This document shows positions 16,787 through 25,637 of a stretch of 64,000 nucleotides of DNA, in pieces. Within the stretch, counting starts at the first letter, position 1. Each line of letters starts with the position of its first letter. Both the position numbers and the translations under genes were made by a program. Under the pieces are notes generated by a model. The model ran no database searches. It was not told the origin of the DNA and saw nothing but the letters and a program-made list of their open reading frames with translations. Source of the DNA: an uncultured Paracoccaceae bacterium (GTDB taxonomy: Bacteria; Pseudomonadota; Alphaproteobacteria; Rhodobacterales; Rhodobacteraceae); assembly GCA_938092015.1 (NCBI GenBank), contig CALKOT010000031.1, positions 1 through 64,000 on the forward strand. Reading direction: 5' to 3'.

Positions 16787-17791
16787 TTAAGCGGTTTCGA
16801 CGTAGGACGTGTCGAGCAGCGTATCGAGGGTGATGTCGCCATCAACCAGTCCCTCGGATTTGAACCAGTTCAGCTGATCTTCCACGGACGTGACGTTCAA
16901 CGCCGCGCCCTGATTGATCCGCATCGACCCGGCGCGGATGGATTTCTCGGCCTTGGCGAATTCGCGGTCGGCGTAGACGTACTTATGAACCAACTTGACC
17001 ATATCCGTCCCGTCACCCGCCGTTTTATCCACCAGCGCGGCGTTGAAATCGGCGGCCCCGGCTGAGAACGCCTTGACGAAGCCTTCGGTCGCGGCGCGTT
17101 CGTTCGCCGCGTTATCGGCGGAGGTGAACACTGTCGTGACCTGATAGTTCGGGATGTAATCCGCAACATCGCCGATGATCTGCACCGCGCCTGCGCCACC
17201 AAGGCCCTTGGCGATGTGCGGGACGATGGACCAGGCGTCGACCTGGCTGGATTTCAGCGCGCCGATGATCGCGCCGACCTTTTGCAGCGGTTTGTATTTC
17301 AGCGTCGCGCCTTCTGCTGCTGAGATTTTTGAGCCCATGTAATGGAACGACGACCCGGCCTGCGTTACAGCCCAAGTCTTGCCGTCCAAGGCTGCCGGGG
17401 ACGTCAGCCCAGCCGCATGGGCGTCATTTGAGGCGAGAATTTTCTGGCCGTCGATACCCTTTTCTTCGCTGAGCGCCCCGCCGATCACCTTGATCGCGCC
17501 CTTCTGGGCGAGTGAGACGAGGCCACCGGAAATCGCGGTCACCGCGTAGTCGATGTCTTTGGAGGCGATAGCGACGGCCATCGGCTGGGCAGCCTGAAAG
17601 AACTTGAACTCCACATCCAGGCCCACGTCGGCGAAATAGCCCCGCTCTAGCGCTACAAAGCTGGCCGAATGGCTGGTGAAACGCAGGGCGCCGACGGTGA
17701 TCTTGCGTTTGGCGGCGATGGCAGGGGTCGCGAGCGCCAGCGCGCCTGCGCCGGCCAGCTGCAGGGTCCGGCGTCTGGTGAAAGTGGTCAT
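16787..17791 (-). CDS. ABC transporter substrate-binding protein, NMT1/SsuA-like
   Basis: A 334-residue periplasmic binding protein. The N-terminus MTTFTRRRTLQLAGAGALAL has a twin-arginine-type RRR motif and hydrophobic core, and cleavage is likely after TPAIA. The mature part (KITVGALRFTSHSASFVALERGYFADVGLDVEFKFF) has the NMT1/SsuA/TauA fold. The ribosome site AAAGGAGA is strong. It is first gene of the operon with the ATPase and permease. Ligand unknown; sulfonates, thiamine precursors or aromatic acids are usual for this family. Confidence 0.88.
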   Translation of the reverse strand: MTTFTRRRTLQLAGAGALALATPAIAAKRKITVGALRFTSHSASFVALERGYFADVGLDVEFKFFQAAQPMAVAIASKDIDYAVTAISGGLVSLAQKGAIKVIGGALSEEKGIDGQKILASNDAHAAGLTSPAALDGKTWAVTQAGSSFHYMGSKISAAEGATLKYKPLQKVGAIIGALKSSQVDAWSIVPHIAKGLGGAGAVQIIGDVADYIPNYQVTTVFTSADNAANERAATEGFVKAFSAGAADFNAALVDKTAGDGTDMVKLVHKYVYADREFAKAEKSIRAGSMRINQGAALNVTSVEDQLNWFKSEGLVDGDITLDTLLDTSYVETA

Positions 17792-17948
17792 CTCAGGTCT
17801 CCTTTACCTTTTGTTATGCGCGCCAAGGTGAGGGGAAAGCAGCGCCTCGACAAGCCCCCAGTTGACGTTGGCGCCAGTTACGCAGCGTTTGGGGTGCATC
17901 GGCGCTTGATCTGCGGTTCTGTTCTTAAGAGAGATGATGGAGGCGGCA

Positions 17949-18776
17949 ATGGGCGCAGCGGAAGAGATTGAGATGGATAACATCGAAATCCGGATGTTTG
18001 AGGTCGATGGACAGGTCCTTAAGGTCGCGCTGAAGGACGGGCCTGCGGATACGCCCCCGCTGCTGATGTTCAACGGCATAGGCGCCAATCTTGAACTGGG
18101 CTTTCCTTTCCTGCGGGAACTGCAGGGTCGCCGCGCGATCATCTTTGACGTGCCCAGCGTTGGCGGATCACCGATCCCAGCGCTGCCCTATCGCCCTGGC
18201 ACGCTGGCACGCTGGGCCAAGCGGCTTTGCGAGATTTTGGGCCACGATCAGGTCGATGTATCCGGCGTTAGCTGGGGTGGCGGTATGGCCCAGCAGTTTG
18301 CGCGCCAATATCCGAAACTGTGCCGCAAGCTGGTGTTGGCGGCGACGTCGGCGGGGTTCGTGATGAAGCCGGGAAAGCCTGCGGTGCTGTCCAAGATGGC
18401 GAGCTTCAAGCGCTACACCGACAAATCATACATGCGATCGATTGCGGCTGAGATCTATGGCGGGGATTTCCGCCATGGGACAGGACATATCGAGGCGCAT
18501 GCGGCAGGCGTAAAACCGCAAAGCCAGAAGGGATATGTCTATCAATTGCTGGCGATGACCGGCTGGACGTCGGTGCATTGGCTTTGGATGCTGCGCCAGC
18601 CGACGTTGATCATGTCAGGCAACGATGATCCGCTTATTCCGGTTGAGAATGCGAAATTGCTGGCGAAGCTGATCCCGAATGCTCGGTTGGAGCTGTTGGA
18701 CAACGGCCACCTCTTCCTTGCGACGCGGCCGCGCGAAACGGCTGAGACGATAGAGGCGTTCCTCGATGAGGCTTAG
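17949..18776 (+). CDS. phaZ: Intracellular poly(3-hydroxyalkanoate) depolymerase (PhaZ-like)
   Basis: An alpha/beta hydrolase that closely follows pseudomonad PhaZ: PPLLMFNGIGANLELGFPFL, the nucleophile elbow GVSWGGGMAQQFA, LVLAATSAGFVMKPGKPAVL, TLIMSGNDDPLIP (acid) and DNGHLFL (His). It releases hydroxyacid monomers from PHA granules. ATG 17949 is preferred because GGAGG lies just upstream; in-frame ATGs at 17934 and 17937 lack such a site. The last 4 bases overlap the convergent amidase gene. Together with the phasin it suggests PHA storage, although family neighbours also hydrolyse other esters. Confidence 0.78.
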   Translation: MGAAEEIEMDNIEIRMFEVDGQVLKVALKDGPADTPPLLMFNGIGANLELGFPFLRELQGRRAIIFDVPSVGGSPIPALPYRPGTLARWAKRLCEILGHDQVDVSGVSWGGGMAQQFARQYPKLCRKLVLAATSAGFVMKPGKPAVLSKMASFKRYTDKSYMRSIAAEIYGGDFRHGTGHIEAHAAGVKPQSQKGYVYQLLAMTGWTSVHWLWMLRQPTLIMSGNDDPLIPVENAKLLAKLIPNARLELLDNGHLFLATRPRETAETIEAFLDEA

Positions 18777-19618
18777 CTGCTGATCGCACCATACCGCTCA
18801 GGCCGCCGATCCCGGAAAATGCCCCAAGCAGCGCGCGTTTTGCGGATCGCTTCGAGGTCAAATGATGCGAGCGCGACCCCCTCGTCCGTATCCATGTCCG
18901 CAACCATCCCGCCGGTTTCATCCACGATGAAACTACCGCCATAGAACGTCAGCTCGTGGCCGACCTTTTCGACGCCAACCCGGTTGCTGGCCGCCAGAAC
19001 CGCCATGTTAGCCGCCGCGTGTCCCTGCATGGTCCGGCGCCAGTGATCGCGAGAGTTTAGCGTTGGGTCCTGCGGTTCTGACCCGATAGCGGTCGGATAC
19101 AGCAAAACATCTGCCCCCATCAGCGACATCGCGCGGGCGGTTTCGGGGAACCACTGGTCCCAGCAGATGCCGACGCCAATGCGTCCGACGGCGGTGTCCC
19201 AGACCCGGAAACCGGTGTCGCCGGGGGTGAAGTAGAACTTTTCCTGATAACCGTTGCCATCGGGAATGTGGGTTTTGCGGTAGATACCGAGGACCGAACC
19301 GTCAGCATCGGCGATGGCTATGGAGTTGAAAAACTGGCGTTCGGTTCGCTCAAAAAAGCTGATTGGCAGGACAACGCCCAGCTCATGCGCCAAAGCGGCG
19401 AAATGGGCGATCAGCTTATTACCTTCGAAGGGCTGTGCGAGGTCCAGATGCTCGGCGTTTTGCTCGGAGCAGAAGTAGGGCGTCTCAAACAGTTCCTGCA
19501 ACAAGATCAGGTTTGCGCCTTTATCCGCAGCTTCGCGCACCAGCGCCTCGGCCTTGGCGATGTTCGCGTCGATGTCCCAGCTGCATTTCATCTGGGTGAT
19601 GCCGAGGGTCAGGGTCAT
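18773..19618 (-). CDS. aguB: N-carbamoylputrescine amidase (AguB-like)
   Basis: A 281-residue nitrilase-superfamily amidase. The catalytic Glu-Lys-Cys triad is visible in LLQELFETPYFC, YRKTHIPDG and GICWDQWFPE. The ICWDQWFPE and YQEKFYFTPGD stretches are typical of N-carbamoylputrescine amidase, which yields putrescine, CO2 and ammonia. It overlaps the upstream nitrilase by 4 bases. It is the last gene of an operon that starts with a polyamine-type importer, which supports a polyamine or related amide substrate. Confidence 0.8.
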   Translation of the reverse strand: MTLTLGITQMKCSWDIDANIAKAEALVREAADKGANLILLQELFETPYFCSEQNAEHLDLAQPFEGNKLIAHFAALAHELGVVLPISFFERTERQFFNSIAIADADGSVLGIYRKTHIPDGNGYQEKFYFTPGDTGFRVWDTAVGRIGVGICWDQWFPETARAMSLMGADVLLYPTAIGSEPQDPTLNSRDHWRRTMQGHAAANMAVLAASNRVGVEKVGHELTFYGGSFIVDETGGMVADMDTDEGVALASFDLEAIRKTRAAWGIFRDRRPERYGAISS

Positions 19619-20385
19619 TTGGGCGGCTCCACCGGGCGGTAGTCTTCGAATTGGGTTGATAGCGGGATGCCGTTTTCACCGGGCTGATCGGTCGCCTCGG
19701 CCACGGCCAAACCTTCGCCAAACCCCTTGCCGCCCAAAAGGTAACCGTCAGGGGCAAAGATTGCGCTGTGGCCGACATAATCGAGATCGCCTTCGACACC
19801 GGTATAGTTAGCGTAAACGATGTTAAGGCGGCTTTCCAAGGCGCGGGCGGGGACGGTGATCTGATTAACGTTGATGAACGGCTTCATGTTCGCCGTCGGC
19901 ACGATGATCGTTTGCACCCCGGCGCGGGCGAGAGCGCGGGTGTGTTCAGGGAATTCGACGTCGTAACAGATCAGAATGCCAAACTTGTGCCCGCGATAGG
20001 TGAAGGTCGAATGCTTGTCGCCGAATGCAAAGATCGACTGTTCGCCCGGGCCGAACAGCTGGATTTTGCGAAACCGGGCCAGTTCGGCGCCGTCGTCACC
20101 GTAAACGAAAGCGGAGTTATAGGCGGTTCCGCCCTCATACTCAGCCAGTCCGATGCATAGCGCGACGCCGTGCTTGGCGGCGAGGGCTGCGACCTTGCCT
20201 TCGACCCCCTCCCAGCCATCCGGCGGGGTGGAGGTGGTGGAATTGTAACCGGGTAGAAAAAGCTCTGGCATCGTAAGCATCTCGACACCTGCCGCAGCCG
20301 CCTTGCCCAACGCGTCGTCTATGACGGCGAGGCCAGCGGCGATGTCGCCTGCCGGGGATGCACATTGATAGAGGCCGAGGATCAT
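19615..20385 (-). CDS. Nitrilase-superfamily amidohydrolase
   Basis: A 256-residue C-N hydrolase. The triad appears as MPELFLPGYN (Glu), RKIQLFGPGE (Lys) and LICYDVEFPEHTR (Cys). The Cys-Tyr-Asp context resembles amide hydrolases of the (R)-amidase/omega-amidase type rather than true nitrilases. It is coupled by ATGA-type overlaps to the cupin upstream and the AguB-like amidase downstream. Two successive amidases in one operon suggest stepwise hydrolysis of a diamide or of an imported amide followed by a carbamoyl amine. Confidence 0.82.
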   Translation of the reverse strand: MILGLYQCASPAGDIAAGLAVIDDALGKAAAAGVEMLTMPELFLPGYNSTTSTPPDGWEGVEGKVAALAAKHGVALCIGLAEYEGGTAYNSAFVYGDDGAELARFRKIQLFGPGEQSIFAFGDKHSTFTYRGHKFGILICYDVEFPEHTRALARAGVQTIIVPTANMKPFINVNQITVPARALESRLNIVYANYTGVEGDLDYVGHSAIFAPDGYLLGGKGFGEGLAVAEATDQPGENGIPLSTQFEDYRPVEPPK

Positions 20386-20732
20386 ATCTCCTCCGCACCT
20401 GGCAGGTAGACCACCAGCGTGCAGCCGTTCTTGGAATAGGAATTGTGCTTGGTGCCGTCGGACAGGCAGATAATGTCGCCGGGCTTGTATTCGTATCCGT
20501 CGTGATCGGTAAGGTCGCCTTCGATCAGGAAAAACTCCTCATCGCCAAGATGGGTGTGCGCCTCAGTAGTCATGCCCGGGGCCATACGGTAAATGTGAAA
20601 GCCGTAGCCTCGCTTGCCGCAATTAACCTGCAGAACCTCGCCATCAGGTTTGCCGTCATCTGTCAGGAAGGGCTGAAACTGTCCGTCAGCGATATTGGCG
20701 ACTTTGCGCCTGTCGGGTCCAATCGGGTCCAT
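20382..20732 (-). CDS. Small cupin-domain protein
   Basis: A 116-residue single-domain cupin. Metal-binding residues are visible in APGMTTEAHTHLGDEEFFLIEGD (motif 1) and, in the second motif, GDIICLSDGTKHNSY. Roles of such cupins range from isomerase to metal-dependent dioxygenase. GGAGG precedes the ATG. It lies between the binding-protein gene and two amidases in the same operon, so it may process the imported substrate or sense it. No exact function can be assigned. Confidence 0.78.
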   Translation of the reverse strand: MDPIGPDRRKVANIADGQFQPFLTDDGKPDGEVLQVNCGKRGYGFHIYRMAPGMTTEAHTHLGDEEFFLIEGDLTDHDGYEYKPGDIICLSDGTKHNSYSKNGCTLVVYLPGAEEI

Positions 20733-20752
20733 GGCGTGCCTCCGTGAAAGAA

Positions 20753-20776
20753 GGGGCCGCGCGCAAACGCAGCCCC
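20753..20776 (-). other. Stem-loop after the PotF-like gene
   Basis: GGGGC (20753-20757) pairs with GCCCC (20772-20776), with an inner GCG/CGC pairing, right after the binding-protein stop codon and before the cupin. The position matches the stem-loops at 16755, 51133 and 59702. Confidence 0.5.
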
Positions 20777-20784
20777 TGTTCGTA

Positions 20785-21822
20785 TTACTGCTTCAGACGG
20801 GTCCAGATCTGGTCGTAGACCTTCTGGGTCGCTTCATCACAGACCTGAACAAATGTGCCTGCGGGTGCATCAGCCGGTGGGTTCTGCTCTGGCGATGTCT
20901 GCAGTTCTGGGTCCAGCAGTGGGCCAACACCTTTTACGCCAGCGGTGTAGCGGGCAAAGTTGGTGACAGCTGCGGCGTTCTCGGGAACCAGCAGAAAGTC
21001 CATGAACTTGATCGCGGCGTCACGGTTTGGCGCATCTTTCAAGAGAACAACATTGTCCATCCATACAATGTAGCCCTGTTTTGGATAGGCGTATTCAACA
21101 TTCGCGCCTTCCAGACGGGCCTTCTGGCCAAACCCGTTCCAAATCATGCCAACGGCTGCATCACCGGACACAAGCACGTCCTTTGCGCCATCTGAGTTGA
21201 ACGAGGCCCAGCTGCCCTTGGCGTTCTGCACCAGCTCATCCAGCGCTTTCAACTGATCGCGGTCAGTCGAACACTGCGGGATGCCGAGGTGGATGGAAGC
21301 GAAGACCAGCGTCTCACCCGCCGTGTCCAGAACGTTGATCTTGCCGGCCAGTTCTGCAGGCGGCTCAAACAACATGCTGGTGTCGCGGATATCACCCGAA
21401 TACGCATCGCGGTTCACCATAAAGCTGGTTGAACCCCACTGGTATGGGATCGAGTGCATACGGCCATTGTCGAAATCAACATTCAGCCATTTATCTTCGA
21501 TGTTGCCTTTGTTCTTCAGCTCACCATCGGCGATGGTGTCGAGCATGCCTTCATTTTTCAGGATCGAAACCATGTAATCGCCCGGTACGGCGACGTCGTA
21601 AGAGCCGAGTTTACCGGCCTTGAGGTTGGCCAGCATCGCCTCGTTGGAATCGAAGGTGTCCATCACAACCTCGATGCCGGTCTCAGCAGTGAACTTGTCC
21701 AGCAGTTCCTGCGGGATGTATTCGAACCAGTGGTAGAGCGACAGCTTGCCTTCAGCGGCGGCGCCGCCTGCAGTGAGCATGAGCGCGACAGTAGCCGCCC
21801 CCAGTGTTTTCATGAACTTCAT
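20785..21822 (-). CDS. Polyamine-type ABC transporter binding protein (PotD/PotF-like)
   Basis: A 345-residue periplasmic protein with a signal peptide (MKFMKTLGAATVALMLTAGGAAA). LSLYHWFEYIPQELLDKF is the PotD/PotF family start, where the usual WSEY/WADY is WFEY here. YDVAVPGDYMVSILKNEGML and IPYQWGSTSFMVNRDAY are further family signatures. The changed aromatic box means that the ligand may be a polyamine or another cationic amine. It is expressed from the pot-type operon running leftwards from 24684, after both permease genes. Confidence 0.88.
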   Translation of the reverse strand: MKFMKTLGAATVALMLTAGGAAAEGKLSLYHWFEYIPQELLDKFTAETGIEVVMDTFDSNEAMLANLKAGKLGSYDVAVPGDYMVSILKNEGMLDTIADGELKNKGNIEDKWLNVDFDNGRMHSIPYQWGSTSFMVNRDAYSGDIRDTSMLFEPPAELAGKINVLDTAGETLVFASIHLGIPQCSTDRDQLKALDELVQNAKGSWASFNSDGAKDVLVSGDAAVGMIWNGFGQKARLEGANVEYAYPKQGYIVWMDNVVLLKDAPNRDAAIKFMDFLLVPENAAAVTNFARYTAGVKGVGPLLDPELQTSPEQNPPADAPAGTFVQVCDEATQKVYDQIWTRLKQ

Positions 21823-21867
21823 AGTATTCTCCTCTGTTGGTCGTACGGCACTTTTTCTGCTGCGCCT

Positions 21868-22680
21868 TTACTCTGGGTTCTTCGCGTCCCCTGTGCGGCC
21901 GATCAGATATGACAGTGTCACGATCAGGATCGAAAACAATAATAATAGCGTGGAAAGCGCCATGATATCGGGCTTGATGCCCTGTTTCACAGCGCCAAAG
22001 ATGGCGGTCGGCAGGGTTTCGACACCGGCGCCTTTGACGAAGTTCGTGATGATGAAATCGTCGAGGCTGATGATGAATGCCAGCAGAAAGCCGGACATGA
22101 TGCCGGGCGCCATGATCGGCGCCAGTACATAGCGGAATGCGTTCCAGCGGCTGGCATAAAGGTCCTGCGCCGCCTCTTCAAACGTCGCCTCGATTCCTTG
22201 CAGCCGGGCTGAGATTGGCAGGTAAGCAAAGGGGATGCAGAAGACGATGTGGGCGACCAGGATCGAGACGTAGCCCAGCGAAAACCCGATAGCGGAAAAG
22301 AAGATCAGCGTCGCGACGGCGGTGACAATCTCAGGCACCATGATAGGCATGGAAATCAGGGCGAAACTGGCCGGTTTGCCTTTGAAATTCCCGCCTCTGA
22401 CCATGCCGATGGCGGCGGCGGTCGCGATCATCGTGGCGGCGGTGGCGGCCATGATGGCAATCGTAAAACTGTTCCAGGCTGCGGTGCGGAACTTGCCAGC
22501 CTCAAGGCCAAAGAAGACGTCCTGGTACCAGCGCAGCGAGACGCCCTCGAACCGTGTGATCGAAAGGCTGTCGTTGAAGGAGTAGACCGCGACGACGGCC
22601 AATGGGGCATAGAGGATGAAAAGGCACGCGAGCGTGATCGTGAAGAACCCGGTATAGCGACGGGGGTCGAAGGTGCGCAT
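21868..22680 (-). CDS. Polyamine-type ABC permease (PotC/PotI-like)
   Basis: A 270-residue inner-membrane permease with about six spans and the EAA loop [36 protein letters not shown] (about residues 166-200). [11 protein letters not shown] is typical of PotC/PotI. Its ATG overlaps the stop of the other permease gene. It pairs with the 22680-23594 product. Confidence 0.9.
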   Translation of the reverse strand: MRTFDPRRYTGFFTITLACLFILYAPLAVVAVYSFNDSLSITRFEGVSLRWYQDVFFGLEAGKFRTAAWNSFTIAIMAATAATMIATAAAIGMVRGGNFKGKPASFALISMPIMVPEIVTAVATLIFFSAIGFSLGYVSILVAHIVFCIPFAYLPISARLQGIEATFEEAAQDLYASRWNAFRYVLAPIMAPGIMSGFLLAFIISLDDFIITNFVKGAGVETLPTAIFGAVKQGIKPDIMALSTLLLLFSILIVTLSYLIGRTGDAKNPE

Positions 22681-23594
22681 CAGACCTGCTCCCTCGCCTG
22701 AGATCTCGCATAGAAGAACAGGACCACCAGAACCATGGACAACAGGATCATCGACGCCGCCGCCCCGAACGGCCAGTTGCCCGCTTGTCCCTTGAACTGT
22801 TCTTCGATCAGCGAGCCGATCATGAAGTTCTTGGCCCCGCCCAGAAGGTCGGGCGCGAGGAAGGCGCCGAGCGAGGGGACAAAGACCAGAATGCAGCCAG
22901 CGATGATGCCGGGTTTGACCACCGGCAACACGATGGACCGCATGATCGTCCAGTGGCTGGCGTAAAGGTCAGCGGCAGCTTCAGAGAGCGCGAAGTTATA
23001 GCGCTCAACCGCCGCGTAGATCGGCAGCACCATGAACGGCAGGTAGCTGTAAAAGAGGCCCAGCTGCACAGCGAAGTCGGTGTTGATCAGTTGCAGGGGC
23101 GCATCAAGGATACCTGTGCCAAGCAGCGCCTCATTCATCGGGCCGTTTTCGCGGATCAGGAACTTCATCGACACGGTGCGGATCAGAAGGTTCACCCAGT
23201 AGGGCACGGTGACGAGGAACAGCCAGACGGCGCGTGATGATGCTGGGCGGGTCGCGATGTACCAGGCAGTCGGAAAGCCAATCAGCAGGCACATGATCGT
23301 CGCAATTGTCGCCTGAATGATCGAGCGGGCAAAGATGGTTATGTACGTCCACTGGATCGTCGGCGGGTCATCGCCAAAAAGGCCCCGGTCGAACAGAAAC
23401 TGGTCGTAGGCGGCTAAGGAAAACTCCCAAATCACCCCGCCGCGAAATTCCTTGGTGAGGAAGGAATAGACCAGCATCAGCAATACAGGGATCAGCAAGA
23501 AGAAACCGATCGTCAGCCATGATGGTAACAGCAGCCACAAACGGATCGGCGCAAATGCGCTGGAAACCGTTCTGCCACCGCCAACCGCCGCCAT
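22680..23594 (-). CDS. Polyamine-type ABC permease (PotB/PotH-like)
   Basis: About 304 residues from ATG 23594 ([20 protein letters not shown]). That start is preferred over 23633 because GGAGTAAGG immediately precedes it and the longer form would overlap the ATPase gene. Membrane spans and the loop [28 protein letters not shown] (about residues 205-235) identify the PotB/PotH family. It forms a heterodimeric channel with the 21868 permease. Confidence 0.9.
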   Translation of the reverse strand: MAAVGGGRTVSSAFAPIRLWLLLPSWLTIGFFLLIPVLLMLVYSFLTKEFRGGVIWEFSLAAYDQFLFDRGLFGDDPPTIQWTYITIFARSIIQATIATIMCLLIGFPTAWYIATRPASSRAVWLFLVTVPYWVNLLIRTVSMKFLIRENGPMNEALLGTGILDAPLQLINTDFAVQLGLFYSYLPFMVLPIYAAVERYNFALSEAAADLYASHWTIMRSIVLPVVKPGIIAGCILVFVPSLGAFLAPDLLGGAKNFMIGSLIEEQFKGQAGNWPFGAAASMILLSMVLVVLFFYARSQAREQV

Positions 23595-23598
23595 CGCC

Positions 23599-24684
23599 TT
23601 ACTCCACCAGGAATCGCGCCGCGCCGGGCGCAACGGTGAGGTGGATGTCGGCGCCTTCAGTCAGGCGATCAGCGCCAGCCAATGTGTTCTGCATCCGCGC
23701 ACCAAGCGTCGCGCCGCCTTCGAGATGCGCCATGACCTGCGTATCGGTGCCCAAATAAACGGTCTGGCCGATCCTGGCGGGGATACTGCCTTCACCGAGG
23801 GCAGTGCCGATGGTCAGGCGCTCGGGACGGATGGAAAGCCACCCTTTCTGGCCCGGCGCGACGGCGCCTGTCGTTGTGGCTGAGATTGATGAGCCGCCGA
23901 ATTGGCACATCACCGACTGGCCATCGACGGTGCCTGCCTCAGCCTCCAATAGGTTCGTCTCGCCAATAAAATCGGCGACAAACCGATTGGCGGGATGCTC
24001 GTACACATCCTCTGGCGTGCCGATCTGCTGCACTTCGCCCGCCGACATCACGGCGATGCGGTCGGACATGGACAGCGCTTCTTCCTGATCATGCGTGACG
24101 AAGATGAAGGTGATGCCGGTCTCACGCTGCAGCGATTTCAGCTCCGCCCGCATTTCCTGACGCAGTTTCAGATCCAACGCGGACAGCGGCTCATCCAGCA
24201 GCAGCACCTTTGGTTTCGGCGCCATCGCACGGGCCAGCGCGACGCGCTGTTGCTGGCCGCCGGACATCTGGCTGGGCTTGCGGTGAACGAACTGGCCAAG
24301 CTGAACCATCTGGATCATCTCAGCGACCCGCGCGTCGATATCCGCCTTGGACCAGCCGAGCATTTTCAGGCCGAACCCGATGTTTTCCGCGACGTTCATG
24401 TGCGGGAAGAGGGCGTAGTTCTGGAAAACCGTGTTCACCGGACGCTTGTCCGGCGGCAGCGTTTCTATTTCATCACCGAACAGGTGGATCGTGCCCGCCG
24501 TCGTCGCCTCAAACCCCGCAATCATGCGGAGCAGCGTGGTTTTCCCGCAACCAGATGGGCCGAGGAGAGTGAAGAACTCATTATCCCCAATATCGAACGT
24601 GACGTCTTTGAGCGCAGTGAAATCACCAAAATCCTTACCGACAGAGCGCAGTGCGACGGCTGCAATGGGGGTTTGGTTCGTCAC
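23599..24684 (-). CDS. Polyamine-type ABC ATPase (PotA/PotG-like)
   Basis: A 361-residue ATPase. It has Walker [10 protein letters not shown], signature [14 protein letters not shown], Walker [13 protein letters not shown] and the switch [12 protein letters not shown]-terminal TOBE regulatory domain (about residues 275-350, [11 protein letters not shown]) is present as expected for PotA/PotG. It is the first gene of the transporter operon. The palindromic operator candidate lies 43-101 bases upstream, between this gene and luxR. Confidence 0.92.
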   Translation of the reverse strand: MTNQTPIAAVALRSVGKDFGDFTALKDVTFDIGDNEFFTLLGPSGCGKTTLLRMIAGFEATTAGTIHLFGDEIETLPPDKRPVNTVFQNYALFPHMNVAENIGFGLKMLGWSKADIDARVAEMIQMVQLGQFVHRKPSQMSGGQQQRVALARAMAPKPKVLLLDEPLSALDLKLRQEMRAELKSLQRETGITFIFVTHDQEEALSMSDRIAVMSAGEVQQIGTPEDVYEHPANRFVADFIGETNLLEAEAGTVDGQSVMCQFGGSSISATTTGAVAPGQKGWLSIRPERLTIGTALGEGSIPARIGQTVYLGTDTQVMAHLEGGATLGARMQNTLAGADRLTEGADIHLTVAPGAARFLVE

Positions 24685-24726
24685 GTGTGGCTCGTCTCCG
24701 GTCGTGTGGGATAAGGCATTAAGCCA

Positions 24727-24785
24727 TATACCCCCGATATCGTCGAGTCCCAGACTAGTGCGCTTATCTGGGGGGTATATACCCC
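24727..24785. promoter_or_regulatory. Candidate operator of the pot-type operon
   Basis: GGGGTATATACCCC (24772-24785) is a perfect 14-base palindrome. A further copy of the half-site, TATACCCCC, is at 24727-24735. Both lie in the 117-base gap between the LuxR-type regulator stop and the ATPase start. Dimeric LuxR-type HTH proteins bind such dyads, so the adjacent regulator is the likely ligand. Binding is inferred. Confidence 0.6.
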
Positions 24786-24801
24786 TAGTGCGGTATGCAG
24801 G

Positions 24802-25635
24802 CTAAGCATACGCTGGTTCCTCAGCACCAATGAGGGGAAGGAGAAGGGCGAAAAGCTCTGCCTGAGATGAAACCTCACAGCGGGCGTATAGCTGTTTGCG
24901 GAACACCTTTACCGTCTGCCAACTGATGTCCAACCGCAGCGCGATCGAGCGGGAGGAATGGCCCTGCAAGATAAGCAGTCCAACCTCCAATTGCCGACGT
25001 GTCAGCTCAATTCCGCTGCTTGCTTTCAGCTGTACAGCCAGCCCGTCAATCATGTCGCCTGAGTTTGCTTCGGTGGGCGCTTTCACGGGGTCAAATTCCG
25101 CCCAGTGACGCTCCATCAACGCGCAGATCACCTCGGCGATCTTACCAAGTTCTGCCAGCTGCCTACGCTCAAACCGGCGGTCAGAGATATGATCGCGGCC
25201 AAAGCAAGCCGTGATCGTCCAGCCGGTGCGCGTGTAAGCGAACAGCGCAATCTCATCGACCAGCGTGGTCTTGGCGTAATATTCTAGAAAGTAGGTCGTG
25301 CTTTTGAATTTGTCCGGCGCGAGGTCATCGATCCGATAGAGGCCCCGCGGCACTTTCTTCTGATGCCCGGTGTAGAACGGGTCGAGGACATAGTGCGAAG
25401 ACAGATATGTCTCGCCAATCTGCGCATAGCAGATCGGGCTGTCGCACTGGCGGAACAGCTCTTTCGGCGTCGCGGCGCCGGAATATACAAGGATGATGAA
25501 ATTGTCGTAATCTAGGCAGCCAGACACAACGCCCGCCAGGGCCTCGCAAAACTTCAGGTCATCAACGCAATCCACCAGATGGGCGAGGCCGCCTATCGCA
25601 GCCGCGGAACTTATGTTTTGCGCTGCTTCGCCCAT
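24802..25635 (-). CDS. LuxR-type HTH transcriptional regulator
   Basis: A 277-residue protein with a C-terminal LuxR-type HTH at about residues 208-262 (LTRRQLEVGLLILQGHSSRS then IALRLDISWQTVKVFRKQLY). The N-terminal 190 residues form a sensory domain I do not recognise; the autoinducer-binding signature is not apparent. It starts 2 bases after the TMADH-like gene, so both are co-transcribed. Its product is well placed to control the pot-type operon directly downstream. Confidence 0.85.
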   Translation of the reverse strand: MGEAAQNISSAAAIGGLAHLVDCVDDLKFCEALAGVVSGCLDYDNFIILVYSGAATPKELFRQCDSPICYAQIGETYLSSHYVLDPFYTGHQKKVPRGLYRIDDLAPDKFKSTTYFLEYYAKTTLVDEIALFAYTRTGWTITACFGRDHISDRRFERRQLAELGKIAEVICALMERHWAEFDPVKAPTEANSGDMIDGLAVQLKASSGIELTRRQLEVGLLILQGHSSRSIALRLDISWQTVKVFRKQLYARCEVSSQAELFALLLPLIGAEEPAYA

Positions 25636-25637
25636 GT

